Shown here in pieces: positions 50,383 to 59,605 of a stretch of DNA of 64,000 nucleotides; positions within the stretch are counted from its first letter, which is position 1, and the number at the start of each line of letters is the position of its first letter. The DNA is taken from the NCBI GenBank assembly GCA_963708245.1, contig OY970201.1, positions 5,890,001 to 5,954,000 of the forward strand. The letters are read 5' to 3'. The position numbers and the translations under genes are program-made. This stretch comes from CAVYXK01 sp963708245. Its GTDB lineage: Bacteria > Pseudomonadota > Alphaproteobacteria > Acetobacterales > Acetobacteraceae. The notes under the pieces were generated by a model. That model made no database searches, was not told the origin of the DNA, and saw only the letters and a program-made list of their open reading frames with translations.

Positions 50383-50574
50383 ATGTCCGACTCAGTGCAA
50401 ACTTACCGAGAATTTGAGATTACATTGCGCGTAGTAGGGCCACTGCCGTTCACAGCTACGATAAGGCACTCCGGATCGTTTTTCCCGCCGGGGCAGGTCG
50501 AGGCCAATACGGAGGAAGAACTCGTCGCCGCAGCTCACGCCTGGGTGGACCGCTGGTTGGACGCAGACGCTTAG
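50383..50574 (+). CDS. Small hypothetical protein
   Basis: A 63-aa protein from ATG 50383 (AAGGACTAAAACCG upstream): VQTYREFEITLRVVGPLPFT followed by a hydrophilic SFFPPGQVEANTEEELVAAA and HAWVDRWLDADA. It could be a small beta-alpha domain. No family is recognised, but the codon pattern and the clear ribosome site make it a plausible gene. Confidence 0.55.
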   Translation: MSDSVQTYREFEITLRVVGPLPFTATIRHSGSFFPPGQVEANTEEELVAAAHAWVDRWLDADA

Positions 50575-50837
50575 CGGTCATCACGAATCTGTCCCGCCAG
50601 TCGCCCCCATTTCCCGATGTGCGCGAGGTGCTTGCAAGGTTCACCGTCGTCTGAGGAAGCGCCATTCGGTCGAGAAAAATCTTGACAGAGAACGGGCCGA
50701 CTAGACGCCGGCGTGTTCCACGCGCTAAAAGATCACCGAAGCCGGCGAGGGCGACAGATGCGCATGAGAGTGTTGTGCCTCTTTGCCCGCCGCAAAGCCG
50801 TGGGCAGCGGTTCCTAGCAGGAGCATCCAGACTTCCG

Positions 50838-51390
50838 TCACCTCTGCTCCATTGGCTCCCGCTCGACAAAGAACATCCGTGCCAGCCTGCCTTCGCCAAA
50901 CGCCTCGTCGAGGACCATGAAGGCGGAATATGGAATGAGCACCAGCAGCATTACGACGAAGCCGGCGATCGTTTCCTGGAGCCGGGGGCCAAAGAGTTCG
51001 CCGAGCGAGGCAGCGATCGACTGGTGGTGGAACAGGCCAACGACGGCTTCCTCGGTGGTATTCATGACTATCAGCAGTACTAGGAGGGCGAACGCCCTAT
51101 ACAGCGTCGGCCAGATCAGCGGGCTAGTGGTGGTGCGCCAGCCGAGCATCATAGCATTGCCAAGCAGCATGAATTTGGCCAGCACCACGGCCTTAACGAT
51201 AGCGATGCCAAGCGATGCCCTGGGTGTGCAGCACCGCGGTCTTAATCATGATCATCGCTCCCAGGGTGATGTAGAGATAGACTGAAATAAACACGAGTTC
51301 CTTGAGTTCGCGCATGGCGCGATGGTGTAGCGTGGCTTTCGCGTTGGTCTCGATTCTCACGATGGTCTCCTGCCCCGTCTTTGCGGCCAT
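50838..51390 (-). pseudogene. Small multi-pass membrane protein, frameshifted
   Basis: One frame from 51390 gives a basic N-terminus and the helix ELVFISVYLYITLGAMIMIK, ending at TAA 51193 after HTQGIAWHRYR. A second frame continues without a gap as GIAIVKAVVLAKFMLLGNAM and RAFALLVLLIVMNTTEEAVV, then further helices to 50838. Joined, they make one ~183-residue membrane protein. The break lies in a short direct repeat (GGCATCGCTTGGCATCGCTA), so slippage of that repeat probably caused it. The family is unnamed; the helix order looks well conserved in itself. Confidence 0.7.
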
Positions 51391-51625
51391 AGAGATAGCT
51401 TACCGCGCTGAAATACGGGAGAGGGATTGATCCCGCTTTCAGCGGTTGCGGCGGAAGGTCCGGAGTCGATCCATTGCGGACATTCGCCACCGCGGGCGGT
51501 TTGTGGCTGAGGGTGGATGTTCCCCGGGTCGCGAGGCTGCTGAGTCGTGGGGGAGCGTCACGCCGGATTGACGGCGATTACGAGGGCCTGCGTGACATAG
51601 GCCGAGATCTTCCCATGCATGGGCC

Positions 51626-51665
51626 GGGGTCTCGCCAAGTGCCTGCCAACGCCAGGCGAGACCCC
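51626..51665 (-). terminator. Terminator-like hairpin after the arylsulfatase gene
   Basis: GGGGTCTCGCC (51626-51636) and GGCGAGACCCC (51655-51665) form a perfect 11-bp stem, 8 bases beyond the arylsulfatase stop. A second palindrome, CCCATGCATGGG (51612-51623), follows in the direction of transcription. Confidence 0.6.
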
Positions 51666-51672
51666 TGTGGAA

Positions 51673-53190
51673 TTATCCGTTGCCGTGGGCGGAAACCCGG
51701 GCCAGGACGGCGTCTAGGTTGAACGAGGCGGGCTTCTGTCGTGGCGGGAACTTGGCGAACTCCGCGATCTGCCCTGCCACCACGGACTGCATCAGGTAGA
51801 GCTGCGGTATTTGATCGACCATCCAGTCCCCGTAGGTGTTCGAGTTGAACTCCGCCGCCTCGAACGGGTCGAGGCGCAGGTTCATGATGTAGGGCAATCG
51901 AAGCTTTACGAAAGGCTCGGACCATAGCCTCAACATTTGGGCGCGCTGTTGGGCCAGGTGGAACTTGAAGTCGCCGATCCTGACCGCGAGGACGTCGCCG
52001 TCGTCGCTGAAGTACATGATGGTGTTCCTTGGGCTCTTCGCGACCTCCCCGGTCAGATAGGGGACCATGTCGAAGCCATCGAGATGGACGTGGTAGTCCT
52101 GGCCCCCCACCGTGCAGCCGTCGTGGAGCTGCTGCTTCACGTCCGGATTGCCGGCAATCGTCAATAGTGTGGGGAACATGTCGATGTGTGAGACTATCTC
52201 GTTTGACCACGTCCCGGGCTTGATCTTGCCCGGCCAGCGGATAACGCACGGGACGCGCCAGCCGCCCTCGTAGCCGGTGTCCTTTTGGGACCGGTACGGG
52301 GTGTTGCCGCCGTCCGGCCAGCTATCATTCTCCGGCCCGTTGTCGGTCGAGTACATGACGAAGGTATTATCGGTGATACCGAGTTCGTCGAGCTTGGCGA
52401 GCATCTGGCCAACCTGCTCGTCATGGACGAACATCCGATCGCTGTAGGGGTCTTGTCCGCTTTTCCCGATGTTCTTCTCCGCCACGTGGGTACGGAAGTG
52501 CATAGCCGTCGGATTGTACCAGAGGAAGAACGGCTTTTCAGCCTTGGCCTGGGCCTCCATCCACGCCATGGCCCGTTCGGTGATCTCCTCATCGACCGTC
52601 TCCATGCGCTTCTTGGTAAGCGGGCCGGTATCGGTGACGGTCTGCTTGCCGACGCGGCCAAAGCGGGAGTCTTCCGTCGGGTCATCAACATCGCTGGCGA
52701 AGCAGTGCATGACTCCGCGCGGCCCGAACATCGCCTTGAAGGCCGGGTCCTTCGGATAGCTGGGCAGTTCAGGCTCTTCCTCGGCGTTGAGGTGATAGAG
52801 ATTGCCGAAGAATTCGTCGAAGCCGTGCACGGTTGGCAGGAATTCGTTGCGGTCGCCAAGGTGGTTCTTGCTGAACTGGCCGGTGGCGTAGCCGAGGGGT
52901 TTCAACATCTCAGCGATCGTCGGGTCTTCCTTGTGCAGGCCGACCGTGGCGCCCGGCATGCCGACCTTGGTCAGGCCGGTGCGGATTGGGTTCTGGCCGG
53001 TGATGAAGCTGGCACGGCCGGCCGTGCAGCTTTGCTGGCCGTAGTAGTCGGTAAAAGTGATGCCCTCTTCACCGATGCGGTCGATGTTCTTGGTGCGGTA
53101 GCCCATCTGGCCGTTACTGTAGCGGCTTACATTCCAAATCCCAACATCATCTCCCCACATTATGAGGATATTCGGTTTCTTCGCGGGCAT
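51673..53190 (-). CDS. Arylsulfatase
   Basis: A 505-aa sulfatase. From ATG 53190 (AGGAGGAA upstream) the protein starts PNILIMWGDDVGIWNVSRYS with the metal aspartates 14 and 15. It has the formylglycine motif CTAGR at cysteine 55, in the accepted C-x-A-x-R form. Further catalytic marks are KNHLGD, HFRTHV and YSTDNGPE. There is no signal peptide, so the enzyme is probably cytoplasmic. No anaerobic or aerobic maturase gene is visible in the window; it must act from elsewhere. A longer frame upstream is open but not family-like. Confidence 0.9.
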   Translation of the reverse strand: MPAKKPNILIMWGDDVGIWNVSRYSNGQMGYRTKNIDRIGEEGITFTDYYGQQSCTAGRASFITGQNPIRTGLTKVGMPGATVGLHKEDPTIAEMLKPLGYATGQFSKNHLGDRNEFLPTVHGFDEFFGNLYHLNAEEEPELPSYPKDPAFKAMFGPRGVMHCFASDVDDPTEDSRFGRVGKQTVTDTGPLTKKRMETVDEEITERAMAWMEAQAKAEKPFFLWYNPTAMHFRTHVAEKNIGKSGQDPYSDRMFVHDEQVGQMLAKLDELGITDNTFVMYSTDNGPENDSWPDGGNTPYRSQKDTGYEGGWRVPCVIRWPGKIKPGTWSNEIVSHIDMFPTLLTIAGNPDVKQQLHDGCTVGGQDYHVHLDGFDMVPYLTGEVAKSPRNTIMYFSDDGDVLAVRIGDFKFHLAQQRAQMLRLWSEPFVKLRLPYIMNLRLDPFEAAEFNSNTYGDWMVDQIPQLYLMQSVVAGQIAEFAKFPPRQKPASFNLDAVLARVSAHGNG

Positions 53191-53756
53191 TTGGCGTTCC
53201 TCCTGGATGACCGTCGCCTGAAATGACGGCGGAAGACGACTACTGTAACGCTGCTTTGGACCGACATTCCCATATGAACGCCATCTTAGCGGCAGATTGG
53301 AGCATGTCGGCTCCTCCGTCAACGGTTGTGGTGTGCCAAGTGCTTGACCCGCAGCCCGGTGGCGCCTGTTGCCGGGCTCGACGGTGTGGGCGATGGCCGT
53401 CGATCCGTGGTTCCGGTCCCGTCCTGCCGCTGTCCTGACAATGATCGTTTTCGGGACAGGACAGAGTTAGATCGCCGGAATTTGGCGCCTAAGTTGCGAA
53501 CCGAAGGTCCGGAATCCACTCAAAGCGTCGGTAGGGTGATCACGGCGGCTATAGCCCGGATCGATCCATGGTGGGTCTTCGTCGACGAACGATTTGGGGT
53601 TGCTATTTCTCGGCTGAATCGCTGCGTATCGAGATCGGGCGGTCCTGGCCTCGCCTGTGCGACATTCCGCACGGTGGGTGTCGAATGCCGCGCTCACAAT
53701 GTCCGTGGCGATCGACCGATTGTAAAGGCCGGCTCAGATTATAGGAGTGATCGAAA
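53191..53756. other. Intergenic region without a recognised gene
   Basis: In 566 bases between the arylsulfatase and the flavodoxin-like gene several frames of 60-145 codons are open on both strands. None shows family-like sequence, a ribosome site or consistent codon bias. It may hold the remains of an older gene; I cannot name one. Confidence 0.45.
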
Positions 53757-54440
53757 TTAGGCCGTGCCGCCTTCGCTTTGGCTGGCGCAGCCTAGGGTAT
53801 CCGCCAATTCGCCTGCGAACGCCTGACACTCCCCGACGTAGCTCGGCTGCAGATTCGCCGGGGGTATCTTTACCCCAAGATAGCGGTCCTTGATCACGCC
53901 CGTCTTGAAATAACTCATCAGTGCCAGCATCGAGCCGATCGGGCCACCGGCGGCGATGAAGTGAATGCCATCGACGAATTTGCCTCCCTTTTTGATTCCC
54001 AGCGCCCTCACGGTCGCCAAGTTGTTTTTCCAATAGCGGTGGCAAACCACGATGGCGGCGAACCGTTTTCCGGTGAGAATCGTCCCAGCGAGGTCGGACT
54101 CCATGAATGAGCGGATTGGCATGCAAGGGTTTAGCCACCACGTTGGCGACCCAATGCAGACGAGGTCGTAGTCACCTTCTCGTACTATGTCCGGGACGCG
54201 TATCTGTCCGGTCGCGTGGCAAAGCTGCGGTAAAAGCATCCGGGCCACAAGAACGTAAGGATGCTTGAATGGGAAACGCGAAAACCGATCGGAGTAGCGA
54301 GGATCGGTAAACTCGATCTGCGCCTGATGAACGTCGCAGCCTCGCTTGCGCAACGTATCGGTCATGGCCTCGACGACCCTGAGAGTCTGCTTGCTAACGG
54401 TGAAGTAGACGAACAGAATCCGAGGGCGCGTTGCGGTCAT
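53757..54440 (-). CDS. Flavodoxin-like protein
   Basis: A 227-aa protein with a flavodoxin-type N-terminus (ILFVYFTVSKQTLRVVEAMT, the FMN phosphate loop region) and a mid-section YDLVCIGSPTWWLNPCMPIR that fits the second FMN loop. The end of the domain, AIVVCHRYWKNNLATVRALG, is also typical. It may reduce a substrate or serve as an electron carrier. It is about 60 residues longer than classical flavodoxins. It lies 203 bp downstream of the VOC gene on the same strand. Confidence 0.8.
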   Translation of the reverse strand: MTATRPRILFVYFTVSKQTLRVVEAMTDTLRKRGCDVHQAQIEFTDPRYSDRFSRFPFKHPYVLVARMLLPQLCHATGQIRVPDIVREGDYDLVCIGSPTWWLNPCMPIRSFMESDLAGTILTGKRFAAIVVCHRYWKNNLATVRALGIKKGGKFVDGIHFIAAGGPIGSMLALMSYFKTGVIKDRYLGVKIPPANLQPSYVGECQAFAGELADTLGCASQSEGGTA

Positions 54441-54643
54441 ACTCGCTGCTCATTGGTCCGTCGCAAGATGCGCAAGCAGCTTGGTTAGGAAACGTCAATC
54501 TGTCAACGTTGGAACGCGACGTCCACCGGGGACACGATCAGAATCCAATCTGGATTGCAGAAATCCGCCGCGAACGTCTGGTCACCACCCAAAGCGGCTG
54601 TCGGCGGAGCTATTCCGTTCCGGTTTCGTTCAGAGACAGGCTC

Positions 54644-55267
54644 TCAGAAGCTGGTCCGCAACTCGTACGGTTTTGCCGGAGCGAACTCTCCGGCGGCGGC
54701 ACGCTCGTGCACCTCCCAAGCCGAGGCGCCCGCCTTGCGCGCGGCGATCATCTTGTCGGGATCGACAGGCGCCAGCTCTGGACGTTCAGCCAGAGCGGCC
54801 GAACTCTTCATGTGTTCCGTCGCCGTCCAGTCGTTGCCGTAGTGGTTCACGTTGAGCTCGACGAGGTTCTGGTCCGGGTCTTGGTAATAAAACGCCGCCT
54901 GGAAGCCTTCCTCGAAGGCGAACGCCGGCAGTATGCCCAAGCCCTTGAGCCGGGCATATGTGCCCAGCAGGTCATCGAGTGTCTGGTATTCGAAAGCGAC
55001 GTGCTGCACCCGTGCGTGGCGGCTCTTGTCGGGATCGACGGCTACGCCCGGTATTTCAAAGAACACAACGCGATGATGGACCTCATCGTTGCTGGTGAAC
55101 GCGACGGCCGAGAACGGCGCCCGGCGCTGTGCTCCGGCGGGCACTGCTGAGCGATGATTGATCGTCATGCCCACCACCTTGCGGTACCAGTCGATCATGC
55201 CATCCAGGTTGGCCGTGGTCAGCCCGTAGTGCTGCAGCTTCGGATGAACGGTAGTTTCGGTATTCAT
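54644..55267 (-). CDS. VOC-family (glyoxalase/extradiol dioxygenase-like) protein
   Basis: From ATG 55267 (GAGAGGAGAAC upstream) the protein has 207 aa. Metal-binding marks of a two-module VOC domain are present: LQHYGLTTANLDGMIDWYRK, ARVQHVAFEYQTLDDLLGTY and DPDQNLVELNVNHYGNDW. They provide His, His and Glu ligands as in catechol 2,3-dioxygenase-like proteins. The C-terminal ~50 residues are an extra helical tail. It diverges from a LysR gene, which likely regulates it through the box at 55354. Confidence 0.85.
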   Translation of the reverse strand: MNTETTVHPKLQHYGLTTANLDGMIDWYRKVVGMTINHRSAVPAGAQRRAPFSAVAFTSNDEVHHRVVFFEIPGVAVDPDKSRHARVQHVAFEYQTLDDLLGTYARLKGLGILPAFAFEEGFQAAFYYQDPDQNLVELNVNHYGNDWTATEHMKSSAALAERPELAPVDPDKMIAARKAGASAWEVHERAAAGEFAPAKPYELRTSF

Positions 55268-55353
55268 TGAAGTTCTCCTCTCGATCGGAACAACTCTTGA
55301 GAATGGTCCCTCTGGTTCCGCCCTGGCCACGAATATGGACGGGAGGGGGCGGC

Positions 55354-55368
55354 CTCGATAAGATCGAG
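55354..55368. promoter_or_regulatory. LysR-type operator (T-N11-A palindrome)
   Basis: CTCGAT-AAG-ATCGAG is a perfect 6-3-6 inverted repeat containing TCGATAAGATCGA, the T-N11-A signature of LysR-type regulator sites. It lies in the 150-bp gap between the divergent LysR and VOC genes, about 50 bases before the LysR start. Confidence 0.6.
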
Positions 55369-55417
55369 AAATCCGAACGAGCTTTATTGGATTTCCGAAG
55401 AATGAGAGGATGGTGCG

Positions 55418-56347
55418 ATGCTTACACCCGGCTTCTCAGAGACGAGTGCGCTTGTGGCGGTACTCGAGCGGAAGAGCTTCACGAAGGCTGCAGAGCAGCT
55501 CGGATTGTCGCCGGCGAGGGTCAGCGAATTGGTGCGCAACCTGGAAGAACGGCTTGGGGTACGCCTTGTCGAGCGCACCACGCGTTCGGTCGCCGCAACC
55601 CCGGCAGGGGATCGCCTTTTGGAGCGGCTCCGCCCGCTGCTCGACGAGTATCAAGCGGCGCTCAACTCGCTGAACGAATTTCGTTCCAAACCCGCTGGCA
55701 CGCTCCGCCTTACAGTTCCGCCGCCGGCCGCCGACTTCGTTCTTGCCCCCCTGCTTGCTCGATTTATCTCGCAATATCCCGAGATCAGGCTCGATGTTTC
55801 GATCGATCGTGCGTTCGTCGACATTGTTCAGGCGCGTTTCGATGCAGGAATACGCCCTGGTGAGCGCGTCGCGCGCGACATGATTGCCGTGCGCATCAGC
55901 GACGAGATGCCGTTCGTGGTGGCGGCGTCCCCCGCATATCTGGAGCAGCACGGCACACCCAAGACTCCCCAGGAGCTGATTAAACACGCCTGCATTCGTT
56001 TCCGCCTTCCGAGCGGCGCGCTGGTATTGTGGCGCTTCGGCAAGAAGCGTCGAATGCTTGAGGTTCAGGTTGATGGACCTCTGATGGCCAGTGAACCCGG
56101 CATCGGAATCACGGCCGCGATAGATGGCGCGGGTCTTATCCAGTTGCCGCTCGCGTACGTTGCCCCGGAGCTTGCCACCGGTCGGTTAGTCACCGTCCTC
56201 GCCGATTGGGTCCAACCACGGGTGGACAGCTTCTTCCTTTACTATCCCAACCGTCGCCAGATGCGACCGCCGCTGAAGGCGCTCGTAGATTTTCTCCGCG
56301 AGGCCTACCGGCGCGCACTGGCGGGACAGAAAGGTCGGCTTGCGTAA
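55418..56347 (+). CDS. LysR-family transcriptional regulator
   Basis: A 309-aa regulator: winged-helix domain (about 5-65) with SFTKAAEQLGLSPARVSELV and RNLEERLGVRLVERTTRSV, then the CrgA-like effector domain (about 92-300). It diverges from the VOC gene with an LTTR box in between, so it most likely controls that gene and itself. The inducer is unknown. Confidence 0.92.
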   Translation: MLTPGFSETSALVAVLERKSFTKAAEQLGLSPARVSELVRNLEERLGVRLVERTTRSVAATPAGDRLLERLRPLLDEYQAALNSLNEFRSKPAGTLRLTVPPPAADFVLAPLLARFISQYPEIRLDVSIDRAFVDIVQARFDAGIRPGERVARDMIAVRISDEMPFVVAASPAYLEQHGTPKTPQELIKHACIRFRLPSGALVLWRFGKKRRMLEVQVDGPLMASEPGIGITAAIDGAGLIQLPLAYVAPELATGRLVTVLADWVQPRVDSFFLYYPNRRQMRPPLKALVDFLREAYRRALAGQKGRLA

Positions 56348-56416
56348 CCTGGTCACCCCTGCGCGGCCTGGGCAATCGTTGACATCATCTTCGGCCTGTG
56401 CCTGAGCCAGGCAGGG

Positions 56417-56704
56417 TTACGGGCGGTTGGCAGGATAGTACTGCAGCGGAACGCGCGGCATCGGTGGGCAAGGCTTTGGCTCGTCAGGCGTGCCGCAATT
56501 CTCCGTGCTGTACGCCGGGTTGCCAGCATAGGGCCCTGGACGGCCGGCGGAGGGCGGCGGCGGTGGCGGTGGGCCAGGCGGATAGTAACCGGCCGGTGGC
56601 GGCGGTGGGCCAGGCGCATACCCATATCCCTGGGCATCGGCTGAATAGCGGGAATAGCAGTCCGCGAGCAGCGAAAGTGACAAGAGCAGAAGCAGGCGGC
56701 GCAT
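56417..56704 (-). CDS. Small proline-rich lipoprotein
   Basis: From ATG 56704 the protein has 95 aa: a Leu-rich signal MRRLLLLLSLSLLADC with a lipobox-like LLADC, then a Pro/Gly/Tyr-rich body with PPPPPAGYYPPGPPPPPPP and a tail with two more cysteines (STENCGTPDEPKPCPP). It is probably an outer-membrane or cell-surface lipoprotein of unknown role. A start 16 codons earlier is open but would spoil the signal. Confidence 0.7.
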   Translation of the reverse strand: MRRLLLLLSLSLLADCYSRYSADAQGYGYAPGPPPPPAGYYPPGPPPPPPPSAGRPGPYAGNPAYSTENCGTPDEPKPCPPMPRVPLQYYPANRP

Positions 56705-56838
56705 TCGATCCTCCCGAGGTTTTGGTATCATATCAGACGTAGCCCTGCGCAATCAGACGATGCAACCGTTGCGGTCGATCGAAGCGGTCGCGACTGACAG
56801 CAGCCGCTGAGAATCGGCGAATTTTCGAATGCGCCGAA

Positions 56839-57435
56839 CTACAGCGTCAGCGACGCGCCCTCCAGCGCCGGCTTCAACTCCCAGAGCGCACCGTCCTCCC
56901 CCGGCTCGCACCAGAACGGCACCGCGTTGCGGGTGCGCACGTTGGGCTCCATCCCCATCGCCGCACGCAGAGCGCGGAAAAAGGCCCCGTGCCCGACGAT
57001 CAGCACCGGCGGGACCAACGCGGTGGCATGATTCACCGCCGCAACCGCGCGCCGACGCAGAGCGGCGAAAGTCTCGGCGCCCTCAGGCGTCCACTCGCCC
57101 GCGATCCATTTCACGAACCACTCGGTCATCGGCTGGCCTTCCTGCGCGCCGAACGCTACCTCGCGCAGCCCATCACCGATCTGCACCGGCACTCCAAGTG
57201 CGTCACCGACCATCTCAGCCGTGATACGCGCGCGCGACAACGGCGAGGCCACGATCGTCGCGATCCCCCGCCCCCGCAACATCTCCGCCGCCGACCGGGC
57301 CTGTGCGAGCCCGGTCGCGTTCAGCCGGATATCCACATTCCCCTGAGAAAGCCCCCGCGCGTTCCAATCAGTCTCGCCGTGGCGCAGGAACCAGAACGGA
57401 ACGCGCGCGAGGGTCTCCTCAGGGGTCGCGTCCAT
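56839..57435 (-). CDS. Histidine phosphatase (phosphoglycerate mutase-like)
   Basis: A 198-aa branch-1 histidine phosphatase: catalytic FLRHGETDWN, the second catalytic acid/base region IVASPLSRARITAEMV, and VLIVGHGAFFRALR. The substrate may be a small phosphate ester. Its start overlaps the GST stop by one base (TGATG), so the two are co-translated. Confidence 0.88.
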   Translation of the reverse strand: MDATPEETLARVPFWFLRHGETDWNARGLSQGNVDIRLNATGLAQARSAAEMLRGRGIATIVASPLSRARITAEMVGDALGVPVQIGDGLREVAFGAQEGQPMTEWFVKWIAGEWTPEGAETFAALRRRAVAAVNHATALVPPVLIVGHGAFFRALRAAMGMEPNVRTRNAVPFWCEPGEDGALWELKPALEGASLTL

Positions 57436-58055
57436 CAGCCCTGCAGACCTTCGGCCTGCATCGTCTTCTGCACCGCCGGGCGCGCCAGCATCCGCTTGTA
57501 ATGCGCCGCGCAGTTGGGCGGCAGCGTGATCCCCATCCGCCCCGCCGCCCAGAACTCGACGTAGAACAGCGCCGCGTCGGCAATCGAGAACCCACCCGCC
57601 ACGTAGTCCTTGCCGGCCAGCGCCTTGTCTATGATCGCCAGCCCCTTCTCGACGATCTCCTTGCCGCGCTCCTTCACCTTGTCCTCATCGGCCGGGTTCG
57701 GCGTGTAGTTGGCAGGACGGAACAGGCGCGAGAAGCCCTGCATGTGCACGGTTGCAACCACGTAATCGAGCGCCTCCAGCGCGCGCACCTGACCCTCCGC
57801 ATCGTCGGGCAGCAGCTTCTTGTCCGGGTTGGTGCGGGCGAGCCAGAAGGCGATCGCCGGGAATTCGGTCAGCACCGAGCCGTCGTCGCGCTGCAAGGTC
57901 GGCACCTTGGATTTCGGGTTCACACTGGTGAACTCCGGCCTGAACTGCGCGCCTTCGCGCAGGTTGACGACCTCGCTCTGATACGGCTTGCCGATTTCCT
58001 CCAGCAGCACATGGATGCCGAGCGAGCAGGCTCCGGGAGAGTGGTACAGCTTCAT
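57435..58055 (-). CDS. Glutathione S-transferase
   Basis: A 206-aa GST: thioredoxin-like N-terminus MKLYHSPGACSLGIHVLLEE with Cys10 at the active-site position (beta-class type), the SKVPTLQRDDG cis-proline strand and LTEFPAIAFWLA (glutathione gamma-Glu site). The all-helical C-terminal domain ends FSIADAALFYVEFWAA. ATG 58055 has AGGAGG upstream. It overlaps the histidine phosphatase gene by one base and lies 16 bp from the upstream LLM flavin-monooxygenase gene, which suggests one operon. Confidence 0.9.
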   Translation of the reverse strand: MKLYHSPGACSLGIHVLLEEIGKPYQSEVVNLREGAQFRPEFTSVNPKSKVPTLQRDDGSVLTEFPAIAFWLARTNPDKKLLPDDAEGQVRALEALDYVVATVHMQGFSRLFRPANYTPNPADEDKVKERGKEIVEKGLAIIDKALAGKDYVAGGFSIADAALFYVEFWAAGRMGITLPPNCAAHYKRMLARPAVQKTMQAEGLQG

Positions 58056-58071
58056 TGGTGTCCTCCTGTCT

Positions 58072-59430
58072 TCAATGGCGCACCGCCCGCCACGCGCCGA
58101 CCGCGGGACGGGATAGCCCAAGGTTCTCACGCAACGTCACGCCGGTATAGTCGCGTCGGTGCAGCCCGCGGCGTTGCAATTCCGGGACAACCAGGCGGAC
58201 AAATTCCTCATAGGCGCCGGGCACGTGCGAGGCGGCGATCACATAGCCGTCGCAGGCGCGTTCGGCGAACCACTGCTCCATGCAGTCGGCGACATCCTTG
58301 GGCGAGCCGCAGAACACCGGATGATCGTGGATGGTCCCGCGGCCGCTGACCTCCATGAAGTCGCGCACGGTCGGATTGCGCTTGCCGCTCTGCTGCACCA
58401 CACGATCGCGCATCGCCTGGATGCCGGAGATGTTGGCGAGTTCCTCGTCGGTGAACGCCTCGTCCATCGCCTTGCGGGCGAAGTCGAAATTGAGCACCTC
58501 CGAGAGCAGCGACAGCCGGTCGATGTCGCGCGACAGCGTCTCGATCAAAGCTAGCTTGTCCTCGGCCTCGGCACGCGTCTCGGCGACCACTGGATAGGCC
58601 GCCATGGTGACTTTCACCTGCTCCGGGTCGCGTCCCGCCTCGGCGACGGCGTGCTTGAACTCGGCATAGTCCCGCTTGGCGCGGTCCAGCTCGTGATACA
58701 CGACGAATACCAGCTCCGCCCAGCGTGCCGCGAAACGCCGTCCGCGGCCGCTCTGGCCCGCCTGGATGATCACCGGATGGCCCTGGGCGGAGCGCGGTAC
58801 GGTGAACGGCCCGCGCGAGCGGAAGAACCGCCCCTGATGGTCGAGGCGGTGCACCTTCTCGGGATGAGCGAACAGGCCGCTCGCCTTGTCCACGACAAGC
58901 GCGCCGTCCTCCCACGAATCCCAGTGGCCCAGCACGACCTCCATGAACTCGTCGGCGCGGTCGTACCGCAGGTCGTGCGCCATATGGGCATCGATGCCCA
59001 TGTTCAGGGCCTCGCCGTCGTTGATCGAGGTGACCACGTTCCAGGCCGCCCGGCCACCGGTCATCAGGTCGAGCGTGGCGAACACGCGGGCGACATGGAA
59101 CGGCTCGTAGTAGGTCGTGGAATAAGTCGAGCCGAGGCCCAGCCGCTCGGTTGCCATCCCCATAACCGTCAAGACGGTGACGGGGTCCATCTTGACGCAG
59201 CGGATGCCGTTCTCGACCGCATGGGCATGATCGCCGCCGTAGCGGTCCGGCATCGCCAGCCGATCGTCGAAGAAACCCAGATGGAAGCGCCCGGCTTCCA
59301 GGATACGGCCGATGCGGCGGTAGTACTCGGCCGAGGTGAAATCCGGCAGCGCCTGCGGATGCCGCCAGGAGCCGACGAAGTTCGAGCAGTTCTGCGCCTG
59401 CAGGAAGGCGACCAATGTCATCTGCCGCAT
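58072..59430 (-). CDS. LLM-class flavin-dependent monooxygenase (NtaA/DszA-like)
   Basis: A 452-aa bacterial-luciferase-like enzyme of the nitrilotriacetate monooxygenase A/DszA branch. Marks are GRFHLGFFDDRLAMPDRYGG, GMATERLGLGSTYSTTYYEP, LMTGGRAAWNVVTSINDGEA and HPVIIQAGQSGRGRRFAARW. It uses FMNH2 delivered by a separate reductase, which is not visible here. The substrate could be a sulfur, nitrogen or aromatic compound; the operon with a GST hints at xenobiotic use (inference). Confidence 0.9.
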   Translation of the reverse strand: MRQMTLVAFLQAQNCSNFVGSWRHPQALPDFTSAEYYRRIGRILEAGRFHLGFFDDRLAMPDRYGGDHAHAVENGIRCVKMDPVTVLTVMGMATERLGLGSTYSTTYYEPFHVARVFATLDLMTGGRAAWNVVTSINDGEALNMGIDAHMAHDLRYDRADEFMEVVLGHWDSWEDGALVVDKASGLFAHPEKVHRLDHQGRFFRSRGPFTVPRSAQGHPVIIQAGQSGRGRRFAARWAELVFVVYHELDRAKRDYAEFKHAVAEAGRDPEQVKVTMAAYPVVAETRAEAEDKLALIETLSRDIDRLSLLSEVLNFDFARKAMDEAFTDEELANISGIQAMRDRVVQQSGKRNPTVRDFMEVSGRGTIHDHPVFCGSPKDVADCMEQWFAERACDGYVIAASHVPGAYEEFVRLVVPELQRRGLHRRDYTGVTLRENLGLSRPAVGAWRAVRH

Positions 59431-59514
59431 CGTTGCCTCGTCCCGCCCCGGGGTGGATCAGCCCCTCAACTTGCCCCGTAGCCGGACCCGCAAGCAACCG
59501 GCGTCCACGAAGGG

Positions 59515-59588
59515 CCTACCCCTCCCGCCGAGAGAGATCGCTGCGCGAAGCGCGGCAGGTGAGCGACTGCGGAGCGGGAGAGTTGAAC
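59515..59588. repeat. Dispersed repeat, rearranged copy 3
   Basis: The pair CCTCCCGC (59521) and GCGGGAG (59574) brackets GATCGCTGCGCGAAGCGCGG and resembles the palindromes at 40328 and 44903 with an inserted inner stem. It lies in the gap between the LLM and DUF72 genes. Confidence 0.5.
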
Positions 59589-59605
59589 TTGGGCCTCGGT
59601 CAGCG

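Noticed and set aside
53191..53756. Possible insertion-sequence remnant
   Set aside because: No transposase motif and no terminal inverted repeats or target duplication could be found.
58208..59497. 429-codon second frame over the LLM monooxygenase
   Set aside because: Same strand, different frame from a well-conserved enzyme; Arg/Gly-rich and without motifs.
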